From a virus: a stretch of 46,251 bases of DNA. Below, one piece after another: positions 19,020 to 27,702 of the stretch. A program made the position numbers and the translations under genes. Below the pieces are notes generated by a model. It was not told where the DNA came from, did not search any database, and saw only the letters and a program-made list of their open reading frames with translations. The stretch's first letter is position 1. Each line of letters opens with the position of its first letter. The stretch lies in IMG/VR virus record IMGVR_UViG_3300030616_000039, positions 1 to 46,251 of that record; one strand, given 5' to 3'.

Positions 19020-20068
19020 GTTCTGTTATGAAAACCAACCCTGAAGTGACGCCCATTTTTTCCCATCCTAGATTCATTAGCTTTTAATATTTGTATTTGA
19101 TTTTTAAGAAGTATCTCTTCCTTGGCTGCGGATTCATCTGCTCCATACCAGATATAGAACTTATATAAAACCCACTGCTTTACAATATCCTTGTAATGAT
19201 CTAGCACGTTGCTCTCATCATCATCGTCAGTTAGTGTATTCCCTCTTGAAATATATAAAAATGTGTATGTAGAATCTTCCCCAGCAATATATATCCTATC
19301 ACCGAGATTCGCCCATACCGAACTTGAAGATTGCAGGTACTCCCTGTAAGAGACTTTATCAACTCTGCTACCAGCGCTATCATAAAGTCCAATCTCATTC
19401 ACATTATCTGATGGCATACCGTAATCCTCATGCTCAGAGGTCACAGTGCCATCCACTGTGCTATCAGTAAGTGATTCAGTTAAAATAATAACAGTATTGA
19501 GAGAGGGCACTGATGTTATTTGCCCATCCACAGTAGCATCTGTAATATCTCCAGTCACTGTTATGACAGTAGTTCCTCCTGTCAACACCGAATTGCCACT
19601 TACAGTATAAGTTCCGTCATTCCCAGTAGAGCCTGAGACTACAAATGTATCACCATCCATAAACTTGGTAGTATGATCACCATTGATTGTGAAAGTCTCA
19701 CCAGAATCATCAACGGCTATAATATCAAAAATCGTAGCAGTATCTATATATGTCGGTGCAGTGGCTATGGTATAATCACCATTGTTGGCTGTCGAGCCAC
19801 TTATTGTAATAGTATCACCGGCCTTAAGTTTGAACACCTTGTCTCCAGCAATGCCAATAACATTATTAGAAACATGGTCAACTGCTGCAATAGAAAAGGA
19901 CTTCCCTGTAGTAAACTCAAAAATAGTTTGAAGCCTAAGCCACTCCCTAAACTGGGCGAACTCAGTAATAACTTGGTTAATAGTTATTTTAAGCTGGGGC
20001 CTAATAGTTGCATTATTAGGCAGCTTGATATAGGTCTCTATCTCTTCGATAAACTCCAGGAAAGTCAT
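19016..20068 (-). CDS. Head-tail adaptor/connector (T7 gp11-like position) with inserted beta repeats (350 aa)
   Basis: Residues 1-50 (FLEFIEEIETYIKLPNN, then INQVITEFAQFREWLRL) and the last 90 (HYKDIVKQWVLYKFYIWYG, AAKEEILLKNQIQILKANES) are the helical halves typical of phage adaptor/tubular proteins. They are split by about 170 residues of beta repeats: DTITISGSTANNGDYTI and DTFVVSGSTGNDGTYTV are clearly copies, with a weaker third related stretch. Insertion of repeat domains in an adaptor is unusual. The gene lies between the capsid block and the long nozzle gene, as expected for an adaptor. Family assignment rests on ends and position. Confidence 0.65.
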   Translation of the reverse strand: MTFLEFIEEIETYIKLPNNATIRPQLKITINQVITEFAQFREWLRLQTIFEFTTGKSFSIAAVDHVSNNVIGIAGDKVFKLKAGDTITISGSTANNGDYTIATAPTYIDTATIFDIIAVDDSGETFTINGDHTTKFMDGDTFVVSGSTGNDGTYTVSGNSVLTGGTTVITVTGDITDATVDGQITSVPSLNTVIILTESLTDSTVDGTVTSEHEDYGMPSDNVNEIGLYDSAGSRVDKVSYREYLQSSSSVWANLGDRIYIAGEDSTYTFLYISRGNTLTDDDDESNVLDHYKDIVKQWVLYKFYIWYGADESAAKEEILLKNQIQILKANESRMGKNGRHFRVGFHNRT

Positions 20069-20072
20069 AATA

Positions 20073-20681
20073 TCAACTAGCTCCTACTGGTCCTTGGGCA
20101 CCCTGGCTACGCTTAATCTGCTCACCAGCAAGAATGGCCCTCTCTTTGGCTTGTAATTCACGAACCTGTTTGACAATTTTACTGTGTTCCGGGTCAACGG
20201 AAAACACTTTACCAGGGTAACGCTTCATAAACTTATCAAGGAAATCTTCCTCAATCTTCTTACGCACTTCAAAATCCTCATGAGCTTCACCTGGAAGCAT
20301 CTGGACAATATATCGCCCATTATTAAACTTAATAGCATGACCGCGCTGCTCAAGGATTTTCCTTTTCCCTTCCCATCTAAAACTTTTAGGCTGGATGCCT
20401 ATGCGCTGTCCTTTGCGCTTAGAATAAAAAACCCTGACATCAGTCGCAGGTTTTACCTCTGGGAGCTCCTCTTCTTTGTCAGTACGTTTAACTTTATTAC
20501 CAAAACCTAAGACATTAGTACCGCCTTTAGTACTGGCCCCACCAACTTTATTGAGCTCATCCTCAAGATTAACTGGCTCAATTTGCTCATCTTTAGGGTC
20601 TCCATCAAAAACATCTTCATCATCTACTCCTATAGATGCACCAAAAATAGGCTTTTCCTTTTTAACTTTTTTCTTTGGCAT
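20073..20681 (-). CDS. Hypothetical virion-region protein (202 aa)
   Basis: A 202-residue basic protein with an N-terminal Lys run (MPKKKVKKEKP), an acidic stretch at 18-45 and a folded-looking second half (RVFYSKRKGQRIGIQPKSFR near residue 83; RYIVQMLPGEAHEDFEVRKK near 123; a final helix ending SQGAQGPVGAS). Start at ATG 20681 with CAGGAGATAAT upstream. It lies just downstream of the capsid gene's terminator, before the adaptor. No family recognised. A head completion or virion protein is inferred from position. Confidence 0.65.
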   Translation of the reverse strand: MPKKKVKKEKPIFGASIGVDDEDVFDGDPKDEQIEPVNLEDELNKVGGASTKGGTNVLGFGNKVKRTDKEEELPEVKPATDVRVFYSKRKGQRIGIQPKSFRWEGKRKILEQRGHAIKFNNGRYIVQMLPGEAHEDFEVRKKIEEDFLDKFMKRYPGKVFSVDPEHSKIVKQVRELQAKERAILAGEQIKRSQGAQGPVGAS

Positions 20682-20701
20682 ATTATCTCCTGTAATAATT
20701 T

Positions 20702-20733
20702 AATAAAAGACAGCCAGGGGTTGCCCCCCGGCT
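20702..20733 (-). terminator. Rho-independent terminator after the major capsid gene
   Basis: Minus-strand hairpin: AGCCGGGGG (20733-20725), loop GCAA (GNRA type), CCCCTGGCT (20720-20712), 9 bp with one G.U, followed by GTCTTTTATT. It lies 30 nt past the capsid stop and before the next gene, so it probably attenuates rather than ends late transcription, giving more capsid mRNA than tail mRNA. Confidence 0.65.
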
Positions 20734-20762
20734 ATCAATTTCACAAAGAGCTTGCAAAACAA

Positions 20763-22004
20763 TCAGCTAGTGCCGATAGAAGTTACTCCGTCAAGAACGC
20801 CATGCTTTTTCTCTTGGCCAAGTTTCATAGAAAACCAAGTCCTGTACTCATCAATTTTCTGTTTCAGTCCATTAGCTTGAACATCGACAGCAACGTGAGT
20901 ATCCAGACCATTAAGGTATCTGTATTCAAGGTCAGTGAGGTCAAGGCAGAACGCCATGCCACCCAGGTAGGTACCTGTGAGGAGCTCCCTGTGGGGAGTA
21001 AGACCGACAATATCACCGTAAGGAGTCATATACTTAGTAACTGCCATGCCGAGAGTAGTCTCGTTTCTGGTCAGCTCAAGTTTAGTTTCTGCCCATTCGG
21101 TGAGAGCTTCAAAGATAATAGCACCGCTAAAAATCATTGAAGTTTTTGCGTATCGGGTTGCATCAATCAGCCAGGAGTTAAACTCAGACTGAGTGAGCTC
21201 GGACTGGGTATCAGCATTGGTAGAGATGTAGTGATTAGCTCCACCTGAAAACCATTGCCTGAACTGTCCGTTCATAAGACCAGTAAGCTGCTCCTTGGGC
21301 TCACCAAAGAAAAGCTGCTTTTCCATTTTAAAAGCGTGGTCTACACCAGACTCAAAACGCTGCTTAGCAAGTTCGTCTTGAGCTTTGAAATCCAGGTGCA
21401 TTGTAGTCTGGGTAACACCGATAGGAGTCTGACAAATCTGCACATAGTTATAAACTTCTGTGGGCTGTTCAGACTTGATGGTACCTACACCGGAACCTTC
21501 TTCAAATGAGTTAGACATCAGAAATATTTCAGCACTGTCATAGCCTGCATCAGACAAATTGGCAGCATTACCGTCAACTGTCACAGCGTCTATAAGACCT
21601 GTAGTCTGGTTTACAGCTGTAATATAAAATGTCCTGGTGGTGTCGAATTGCGGAATCATAACAATGTCACCCTCAGAGAAGAGGTGAACATTATCAGCGT
21701 GTACCTCAAAAGTACCAGCAGCTGCACCGGGAGAAGTATCCCACGCGCCACCGATAGCTTCATTAGCAATAAAATCCGCTTTTCGTTCCTGGGTTAGCCA
21801 GGAGTGCTTCATTCGACCAACACCTTTTTTCTTGGTCTTATTCATTAACAAGAGAAGCATTGCCTTGTCAATGTCCAGGTATGCAATATCAGCTTCGATA
21901 GCGATATTGAGGCGATGGTCCTCTGTGAGAACTACATTGCCATCTCGATAATAAGCAGTCACGCCCTGGAGGCCCGACTGACTATCGTATGAAAATTTTG
22001 CCAT
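20763..22004 (-). CDS. Major capsid protein, SU10/DUF5309-type (413 aa)
   Basis: A 413-residue protein in the expected place after portal and scaffold genes. Residues about 80-165 hold the small beta insert typical of SU10-like capsid proteins (GTFEVHADNVHLFSEGDIVM, then ITAVNQTTG and IFLMSNSFEEGSG). The core follows: VGVTQTT-type strand, HAFKMEKQLFFGEP (the long E-loop/spine helix region), SGAIIFEALTEWAETKLEL, TKYMTPYGDIVGLTPHRELL and GMAFCLDLTDLEYRYLNG. Ribosome site CTAGGAGCC before ATG 22004. A possible own promoter lies at 22017-22046 and a terminator follows, consistent with high expression. Confidence 0.85.
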   Translation of the reverse strand: MAKFSYDSQSGLQGVTAYYRDGNVVLTEDHRLNIAIEADIAYLDIDKAMLLLLMNKTKKKGVGRMKHSWLTQERKADFIANEAIGGAWDTSPGAAAGTFEVHADNVHLFSEGDIVMIPQFDTTRTFYITAVNQTTGLIDAVTVDGNAANLSDAGYDSAEIFLMSNSFEEGSGVGTIKSEQPTEVYNYVQICQTPIGVTQTTMHLDFKAQDELAKQRFESGVDHAFKMEKQLFFGEPKEQLTGLMNGQFRQWFSGGANHYISTNADTQSELTQSEFNSWLIDATRYAKTSMIFSGAIIFEALTEWAETKLELTRNETTLGMAVTKYMTPYGDIVGLTPHRELLTGTYLGGMAFCLDLTDLEYRYLNGLDTHVAVDVQANGLKQKIDEYRTWFSMKLGQEKKHGVLDGVTSIGTS

Positions 22005-22016
22005 TTTTGGCTCCTA

Positions 22017-22046
22017 GTTATATATTTTTTGCCAGCTCTTAGTAAA
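22017..22046 (-). promoter_or_regulatory. Possible promoter for the capsid gene
   Basis: On the minus strand TTTACT (22046-22041), 18-nt spacer, TATAAC (22022-22017). The -10 matches 5 of 6, the -35 only 4 of 6, and the spacer is one longer than ideal. It lies in the short AT-rich gap between scaffold and capsid genes, where a capsid promoter would be useful. Weak evidence. Confidence 0.3.
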
Positions 22047-22069
22047 AAATATACACTGAGGAAAAATCT

Positions 22070-22843
22070 TTATTTGCCTAAAAATCCTGCTAGAGGACTT
22101 CTCGTCATTTTTTCTGCATACCCAAAAACAGATTTCTTATAAGCTTCGGCCTCAGTATCCATAGCTTTCTGTCTTTGCGTAGCTGAGTAATTTGAAGGCT
22201 CAGTGTAAGGAAAGTTGATAGGCTCCGGGCGTTTTTCACCAACACCAGCAAGCTGCATAGCTTTAAGTGTTGCGCCCTTGGGGTCTCTCTGTTTAAAGGC
22301 TGGGTCCATAAGGGCAAGTTCGGCTGCTACCTTAGTGCCATCTTTATCCCAGTTAACCTTATATTCCTTATCAATATTCATCATTACCTCATTAGCAAAA
22401 GCTTTAATCTCGCTCTTGGTCTGGCGTTCTTCCAGGCTCTTAAGTTCTTCGCGGATTGTCTGCTTCATAAAATCGACTGGCTTCTGGTCAAACTCTTCTT
22501 CTAGTTTACGCCTCTCAGCAGCTTTAATCTCACCCTCGTTAGGTAAGACTGCCTGCTTAATAGCATCAACAATTTTATTGTTCTCCATAACTTGTCTCAT
22601 CTTCTCATCATCCATCCCTGGAGTAGAAGAAACTTTTTCGACTTTGGCCATTAAGTCCTGGTATTGCTTCTGCGTAAGAGTAACTGGTTTTGACTCATCT
22701 CCAGCACCACCCTGATCGGACTGGCCGTCTTGGCTTGCTGCATCAGTATCATCTACTGATGAATTAGTCGGTTTAGTATCCTCATTAGTCAGAAAACTGA
22801 AAGGACTTTCGTCTGTTTGTTGCGTTTGAAGTGGATTACCCAT
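22070..22843 (-). CDS. Capsid scaffolding protein (257 aa)
   Basis: A 257-residue protein directly upstream of the capsid gene. Residues 1-55 are Asp/Ser/Gln-rich and disordered (SSVDDTDAASQDGQSDQGGA). Residues 55-165 are Lys/Glu/Gln-rich helix (LTQKQYQDLMAKVEKVSST; AAERRKLEEEFDQ; LKSLEERQTKSEIKAFANEV). The C-terminus is compact and ends LAGFLGK. Acidic disordered front plus coiled coil, in the portal-scaffold-capsid order, is the hallmark of phage scaffolds. Start ATG 22843 after a GGAGCAAGC-type ribosome site. Confidence 0.75.
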   Translation of the reverse strand: MGNPLQTQQTDESPFSFLTNEDTKPTNSSVDDTDAASQDGQSDQGGAGDESKPVTLTQKQYQDLMAKVEKVSSTPGMDDEKMRQVMENNKIVDAIKQAVLPNEGEIKAAERRKLEEEFDQKPVDFMKQTIREELKSLEERQTKSEIKAFANEVMMNIDKEYKVNWDKDGTKVAAELALMDPAFKQRDPKGATLKAMQLAGVGEKRPEPINFPYTEPSNYSATQRQKAMDTEAEAYKKSVFGYAEKMTRSPLAGFLGK

Positions 22844-22864
22844 TTTTGCTTGCTCCTTGATATT

Positions 22865-23185
22865 TTAAAGTGCGCCTAATTGGTCTAATACCGCAGCTTG
22901 ACCGCCCGGGACAGGCTCTTCCGCAGGCAGTTCTTCAGGCAACGGTTCGTCTATTTCAGCTGGTGCCACAGTAAGTGCATAATTGCCATCTTCTGTAATA
23001 TCATCAACTGTAAAACTGATGGTATCACCAGGCTGTAAATCTGAAAGTTCTGGAATATCGTCAGCTGTAAGTGTGAGTTTTGATCCCAAAGGACCCTCTA
23101 CTTCCAGGCCAGGCTCAGCGCCCAATCCGACATCTTCAATTGGAGCTTCAGCGCCAACTTCCGGTTGTAAAAAATCACCCATCAT
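22865..23185 (-). CDS. Acidic hypothetical protein of the capsid block (106 aa)
   Basis: A 106-residue, very acidic protein rich in Glu, Pro, Leu and Gly. A central beta-type segment (LTLTADDIPELSDLQPGDTI, then FTVDDITEDGNYALTV) is flanked by EP-rich tails. ATG ATG at 23185 follows AGGAGGAAA, so either Met may be used. It overlaps the 93-residue gene before it by 11 nt. Acidic tails and position between portal and scaffold suggest a small head-assembly factor; no family recognised. Confidence 0.65.
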   Translation of the reverse strand: MMGDFLQPEVGAEAPIEDVGLGAEPGLEVEGPLGSKLTLTADDIPELSDLQPGDTISFTVDDITEDGNYALTVAPAEIDEPLPEELPAEEPVPGGQAAVLDQLGAL

Positions 23186-23456
23186 TTTCCTCCTGTGTGT
23201 TTTTTGCTTTAATTTTTACTTCATTCATAAAGCCAATTAGCCCATTATAAACTGAGACCCGGGCCTGGGCCACACGAACCGCAAATAAGACCTCAGTATC
23301 CGGTGTGCCTACGGCATTTGGAATCTGACTGAGGCGGTTCGACTCCTCAATAAGTCCATTAATATGTTTCAAGAAAACACTCCAACCAGGATGCTCCTGT
23401 AATACCTGGAGCTCCCTAATTTCTTGATTAGATAACTTTACTTTTCCGCTTCTCAT
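23175..23456 (-). CDS. Hypothetical helical protein of the capsid block (93 aa)
   Basis: A 93-residue helical protein (KLSNQEIRELQVLQEHPGWS, FLKHINGLIEESNRL, VLFAVRVAQARVSVYNGLIG). Its ATG at 23456 overlaps the portal stop (23453) by 4 nt. 'QEHPGW.V...HI' and 'ARV..YN.LIGF' patterns occur in small proteins following podovirus portals, but I cannot name the family. Probably a head assembly accessory protein. Confidence 0.65.
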   Translation of the reverse strand: MRSGKVKLSNQEIRELQVLQEHPGWSVFLKHINGLIEESNRLSQIPNAVGTPDTEVLFAVRVAQARVSVYNGLIGFMNEVKIKAKNTQEENDG

Positions 23457-25288
23457 ATTGGTAAATTAGTATTCCCTGCTTGTTCTTGTGGAGAGCCACC
23501 AGCTGGTACGCCTGGAGTCTGTCCTCTTTGACCACCGCCACCACCACCGCCAGCAGCTTCAGCACCGGCTCTAGCAAGTATAGCCTGGACAGCCTGGCCA
23601 AGTGCAGGATTTTGAAGTAGCTTAGCAGCAATAGCCTGGGGGCTTTCCGGTTGTAATATCTTATCTTTATTAGGCACTTGAAATACATCCATAAACTGGC
23701 TAAGAAGTTCACTTACATTACCGCCAGCCTGCTGGACAAGTGGAGCAATTATACCAATCATATTTGACCATTGATGCTGCTCTAAATCTCTCCTGGCAGA
23801 AACATCCATAAGTTCAATATCATAAAAAGGAGTATCTTCCAACTCTTCGGGAAGTAAGTTTAAAAAGGCTACAGCCAGGTCTGGATGAGCAAGTTCATTT
23901 GCCTCCCTGGCATAAAGAAGATGAAGTATGGCAACAAAATTAATGAACTCCAGGAGATCATCATAGATATTGTCAGCCATCATAGAAAACTTGAACATTG
24001 CCTGTTCAGTAATAGTCTGAGTACCTGTAGCAGTATCAGCAATGCCCCGGGCAGCGCTTGTTCCCATAACATGATCCACTGCACCGGTAGTTTGCTGCAT
24101 ATCCTGCATCCCATCTTGAATCATAAGGGATGTTTCTCGGATAAGATTAGGAACCGGCAGCAGGCTGACTGCATCCTTATTCATAAGGCCATCATATCCT
24201 ACCGCATTTCCCTCTCCAGCAAACAGTTCTTCCAGGTCAATATTAGCTGTCCTGTCATATTTCCAAAGCAGCTTAACTAATGTCTTAAGGTTTTGCAGCC
24301 TAAGAGAACGTATCTCATTATTCTCTTGAGCCATCCCCCTGGTAAGCTGAGATATACCCTTACCTACAAGTGAGTTCGACTGACGAAGAACTCTCATTGG
24401 GAAGAGGAGTCTCTTGCGCCTGGTAGGTATATCATTTATCTCGGCTCTTATTAAACGTTCTCTGTTTCCAAGGGTAAAAATAACTTCTTTAAAATCAGGT
24501 TTATAATTAGGGTCAGCAAGGTCCATCCCAGAAAGGTCATATTCGCCATACCACTCAAGAAGTTCAACCTCATCAGTAGCATTATTCTTGACCTCAAACT
24601 CCTTATACCCAGGTAAAAGGTCCTGAGTGGAGTGTATAGCAGAATAAGCATCCTTTCTTTTTTGGTGATCATCATCTTGGCCCTCGAAATCAGCAAGTTC
24701 CTCAGTATCAAAATAAGTTTCATTACTTCTGACCTTCCAGAGTTTTTGTACCTTACGTACAAAAAAATCCGAGTCCATTACAGACCTGGCCTTGGTATCG
24801 AACCATACATCAAAAAAATCTAAAGCATCAAACTCAATATGAAGTTTTTGTTTTAACTCTTGATTACCAACTGGTCTTAGCTGTAACCAGGAAAGGCGCT
24901 TCACACAGGCATCTTCAATAAAATCACGCGAACGTTTTTTAAGCTTAAGTCTGTCAAGAAGGTTCTGCATCCAAAATGTCATCTGCTTCTGATACTCAAG
25001 CCACTCATCCTTCTCCATATGGAGCTTGACAAAGTTGGCTTTACCAAAAAGACTCTTCTGAACTCTAGCTACGATGGTATTTATAATAGTGTAGACGTAG
25101 GGGATAGTGTACTGCTCTTCGTGCTCTTCCTTGCCACGTACCAGTTCGTCAATATCATTATAGATATCGACCTCTTTTTTTATCTCCGTGTCAAGCTCAG
25201 AGCGCAGTTCTTTTAAATAATTAAATCTTTCGATAAGGAATACTTGTACTTCTTCCTTTTGTTCATCAGTGAGTTTTAACTCAGCCAA
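23453..25288 (-). CDS. Portal protein (611 aa)
   Basis: A 611-residue protein right after the large terminase. The N-terminal part has the portal clip/wing pattern (YTIPYVYTIINTIVARVQKSLFGK; FWMQNLLDRLKLKKRSRDFI; YSAIHSTQDLLPGYKEFEV). The long helical stem lies near residues 310-345 (VGKGISQLTRGMAQENNEIR then SLRLQNLKTLVKLLWKY). The C-terminus is Gly-rich (AEAAGGGGGGGQRGQ), likely a flexible tail inside the capsid. Length and position are right for a podovirus portal, the ring through which DNA is packaged. Start ATG 25288 after GGGGGGAGTATT. Confidence 0.8.
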   Translation of the reverse strand: MAELKLTDEQKEEVQVFLIERFNYLKELRSELDTEIKKEVDIYNDIDELVRGKEEHEEQYTIPYVYTIINTIVARVQKSLFGKANFVKLHMEKDEWLEYQKQMTFWMQNLLDRLKLKKRSRDFIEDACVKRLSWLQLRPVGNQELKQKLHIEFDALDFFDVWFDTKARSVMDSDFFVRKVQKLWKVRSNETYFDTEELADFEGQDDDHQKRKDAYSAIHSTQDLLPGYKEFEVKNNATDEVELLEWYGEYDLSGMDLADPNYKPDFKEVIFTLGNRERLIRAEINDIPTRRKRLLFPMRVLRQSNSLVGKGISQLTRGMAQENNEIRSLRLQNLKTLVKLLWKYDRTANIDLEELFAGEGNAVGYDGLMNKDAVSLLPVPNLIRETSLMIQDGMQDMQQTTGAVDHVMGTSAARGIADTATGTQTITEQAMFKFSMMADNIYDDLLEFINFVAILHLLYAREANELAHPDLAVAFLNLLPEELEDTPFYDIELMDVSARRDLEQHQWSNMIGIIAPLVQQAGGNVSELLSQFMDVFQVPNKDKILQPESPQAIAAKLLQNPALGQAVQAILARAGAEAAGGGGGGGQRGQTPGVPAGGSPQEQAGNTNLPI

Positions 25289-25317
25289 TACTCCCCCCCA
25301 TTAACCTCAATAATACA

Positions 25318-26850
25318 CTAAAATAGCCCAGAAATCAAGTGCCTGCCTTTTTTTTTGTAATAACCCCTTTTTGCCATTTTGGCCAGTCTCGGATACCCCA
25401 GGCGCTTATAAAGGTCACCGTCTACCTGGTCATCAATTTTTTGTGCGTGTTTAGCTGCAAGAGCCTGGTTTTTCTGGTACATCGGCAACTTCTCAAAGCG
25501 CAACATCCACCTTCTCTTACGCTCCTCATCCAGATTATTCTGTATATCCTCATGCTTTCTATGCATATATCTACGAAGCTGCTGGCATCCGTACCTGAAC
25601 GCATCACAGGTATCATCCCTCTTTTTAACCGGCTCAGGCTTATACTCCATATAGTCAGTATCCATATCCGGAGGTTCCTTCCACCGGTATATCTCAAGCT
25701 CATCCACCAGATGAGGGCACTCAGCCAGGTTAATATAGACTTTTGGAGCCCCTTTAGCCGGTTTTATGAGGTCCTGGCATATCAAAATGCCCGGATTTAC
25801 ATCATTTGTAGCCGATATAAAATTAAGTCTGAAGTCATCCCAGAGCATGGAACGAACACTTGTACCAGAGGTCTGGTCTGTTTTTGCAGAAGCAGGGTCA
25901 ATTACCATAGACTGGAAGATAGTTTTACTACGCTCATCCACGATTTGCTGGCCTACCTGAGGAGCAATTAACCCCTTCTCGTAGAACTCCTTAATAACGT
26001 ATATAGCCTCCCCATCAGTGAACATATCCAGGTACGCTGTCGCGTGGGTAATACCGACATCAAGCGCCAGGGTCCGGTGAAACATCGGCTTTTTCTCCAT
26101 CTCCTCCCGGCTCATATTATGCAGGCCCCGGTCAAAAGAGGGGTAAATACGGCCAATAAATGAGTCCATTTTACACCAGACATAGCGGTCCATCCACTCT
26201 TTAGAGTGCATCTCCTCCAGGTCAGATATGAAATTAGCTGGCAAAGTAGGGTTATGGTCAGTGGGGCATATCCAGTATGCGAACTTATCATCCCCACCAG
26301 CTGGCCTATCCTGCCCGGTAAGCTTGTTCTTCATATACGTAAGATACAGCCAATCCCGGCCCTCCAGGTTAGCGGTGATAATAGTCTGAAATCTCTTAGC
26401 TTTGGCGTGAGGAGTATTACGCAGCCTGGAAAACAGAAAGGCAATAAGCTCAGAATATTTGGCCACATCCGGGTCATCTACAAAAAATCCGCAGCAGTTA
26501 ATCCCCTTAAACTTTTTCTTCCCCAGCGTGAGGGGTCTGAACTTTATAACGCAGTCATTGTACAGTGTGAGGTTATGCTTCTCAGCACTCCAGCTCTTGG
26601 TAAGACCGCAGTCATCACAGATACGCTTAGTATCCTCCTCCAGGTGCTCCTCCACAAAATCCCAGGTATTCTTAAACATATAATACTGGTGCCCGGGATT
26701 GTCAATACAGTGGAATATAGATTCGTGAAGTGAGGGGTATGTCTTACCGGAACCAAAGCCCCCCATAAGGAGTTTATGCTTAGCCCTGCTGGCGTGGAAC
26801 TCCTTCTGCTCCTGGTTGATTGGAGAGTAGTAGGATAGATTAATGTCCAT
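25318..26850 (-). CDS. terL: Terminase large subunit (510 aa)
   Basis: The packaging motor ATPase and nuclease. Walker A is GGFGSGKT at residues 30-37, preceded by HKLLM. Walker B lies at about 122-128 (FFVDDPD) after GINCCG, with a probable coupling Thr-Ala-Asn at 159-161. The RNase H-like nuclease has Asp264 (LALDVG), Asp318 (MVIDPASAKTDQTSG) and a final Asp cluster at 412-416 (KKRDDTCDAFRYG). All three acidic positions are present, so nuclease activity is expected. Starts where the previous gene stops (ATG 26850). It lies downstream of a small-terminase candidate and upstream of the portal, the usual order. Confidence 0.9.
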   Translation of the reverse strand: MDINLSYYSPINQEQKEFHASRAKHKLLMGGFGSGKTYPSLHESIFHCIDNPGHQYYMFKNTWDFVEEHLEEDTKRICDDCGLTKSWSAEKHNLTLYNDCVIKFRPLTLGKKKFKGINCCGFFVDDPDVAKYSELIAFLFSRLRNTPHAKAKRFQTIITANLEGRDWLYLTYMKNKLTGQDRPAGGDDKFAYWICPTDHNPTLPANFISDLEEMHSKEWMDRYVWCKMDSFIGRIYPSFDRGLHNMSREEMEKKPMFHRTLALDVGITHATAYLDMFTDGEAIYVIKEFYEKGLIAPQVGQQIVDERSKTIFQSMVIDPASAKTDQTSGTSVRSMLWDDFRLNFISATNDVNPGILICQDLIKPAKGAPKVYINLAECPHLVDELEIYRWKEPPDMDTDYMEYKPEPVKKRDDTCDAFRYGCQQLRRYMHRKHEDIQNNLDEERKRRWMLRFEKLPMYQKNQALAAKHAQKIDDQVDGDLYKRLGYPRLAKMAKRGYYKKKGRHLISGLF

Positions 26851-27167
26851 TACACTATCTTACTGTCGATATTTCCGTCTGTAGCCAAAAAATGGCCCTT
26901 CATCTCCATAAACTCAAACATAAGAAAATTGGCAGCATCCACCAGATATTCCGAATTACCGGTTCTCTCATATAATTTAAGTCTATATCTCGCATTTTTA
27001 AGCTCATCCCTGGGGGTCCTTAAGTCTCGTTTTGCATCCCCCAAATCACCATACTTATAGCTTGATGCTATTACCCTGTTCTCCATAAGCTTTACGAACT
27101 CATCAGAGAAGCTACCTGCTAGTATTTTATTTCTTCTCAATTTGTTTGGTATTTTTGACCTCTTCAA
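26850..27167 (-). CDS. Hypothetical protein between terminase subunits (105 aa)
   Basis: A 105-residue basic protein that starts 41 nt inside the end of the small-terminase candidate and stops at the first base of terL. The second half has NARYRLKLYERTGNSEYLVD and AANFLMFEFMEMKGHF; the 'Y.V..AN..M.E' pattern occurs in small phage proteins near terminases and replication genes. No enzyme motif. Tight overlap suggests a packaging accessory protein, which is inference. Confidence 0.65.
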   Translation of the reverse strand: MKRSKIPNKLRRNKILAGSFSDEFVKLMENRVIASSYKYGDLGDAKRDLRTPRDELKNARYRLKLYERTGNSEYLVDAANFLMFEFMEMKGHFLATDGNIDSKIV

Positions 27168-27702
27168 TTACGGACTCTGTGCCCTGGCCCCTATTTAGGC
27201 CCCCAGGCAGATATATATTAATCTTAGGACTACCGCCAGTCATACTTCCTTTTAGGTCAAGTACCCCACGAATACGCGCCAGGTCCATAAGAGCAAGTCT
27301 TTTCTCCCTTAGAAGTCCTGTATAGTCTCGCATAGATGGGAGCTTAGGTAGTGTAGGATTATCGCCCGGCTCCATATTTTTGAGTGCTTTCTTCCGGGCC
27401 TTGATTTGCTCTTTATACTCATCAATAAGAGTATCCAGCTCACATATATGGTCAATGAGAGCAGTATCAGCCATCTGTTTGACAACCTCAGTATCACCGG
27501 TCTCTTCCTTAAGAACCAGCGCAGCCCATTTTATCCTGTTCCGTATTATCTGGGCGGTCTCAAAATGCTTAACCGCCAGGTGTGTCACAGTCTTTCTTTT
27601 CTTTACATACTCACCATATATCTGAAAACACTTGTTGGCATCCCTCTCATCTTCTGGAGTCCAGGATACCTCGTCAGGAAGCGCTTTTTGTTTTTCTGCC
27701 AT
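27127..27702 (-). CDS. terS: Probable terminase small subunit (191 aa)
   Basis: Residues about 37-62 form a helix-turn-helix-like element (KTVTHLAVKHFETAQIIRNR), followed by a long coiled coil (ELDTLIDEYKEQIKARKKAL) and a C-terminal region ending in a basic tail (KNTKQIEKK). HTH, coiled coil, then a tail that contacts TerL is the known plan of small terminases, which recognise DNA for packaging. One gene separates it from terL. It starts on the last base of the preceding stop (27702). Called from architecture and position. Confidence 0.6.
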   Translation of the reverse strand: MAEKQKALPDEVSWTPEDERDANKCFQIYGEYVKKRKTVTHLAVKHFETAQIIRNRIKWAALVLKEETGDTEVVKQMADTALIDHICELDTLIDEYKEQIKARKKALKNMEPGDNPTLPKLPSMRDYTGLLREKRLALMDLARIRGVLDLKGSMTGGSPKINIYLPGGLNRGQGTESVIEEVKNTKQIEKK

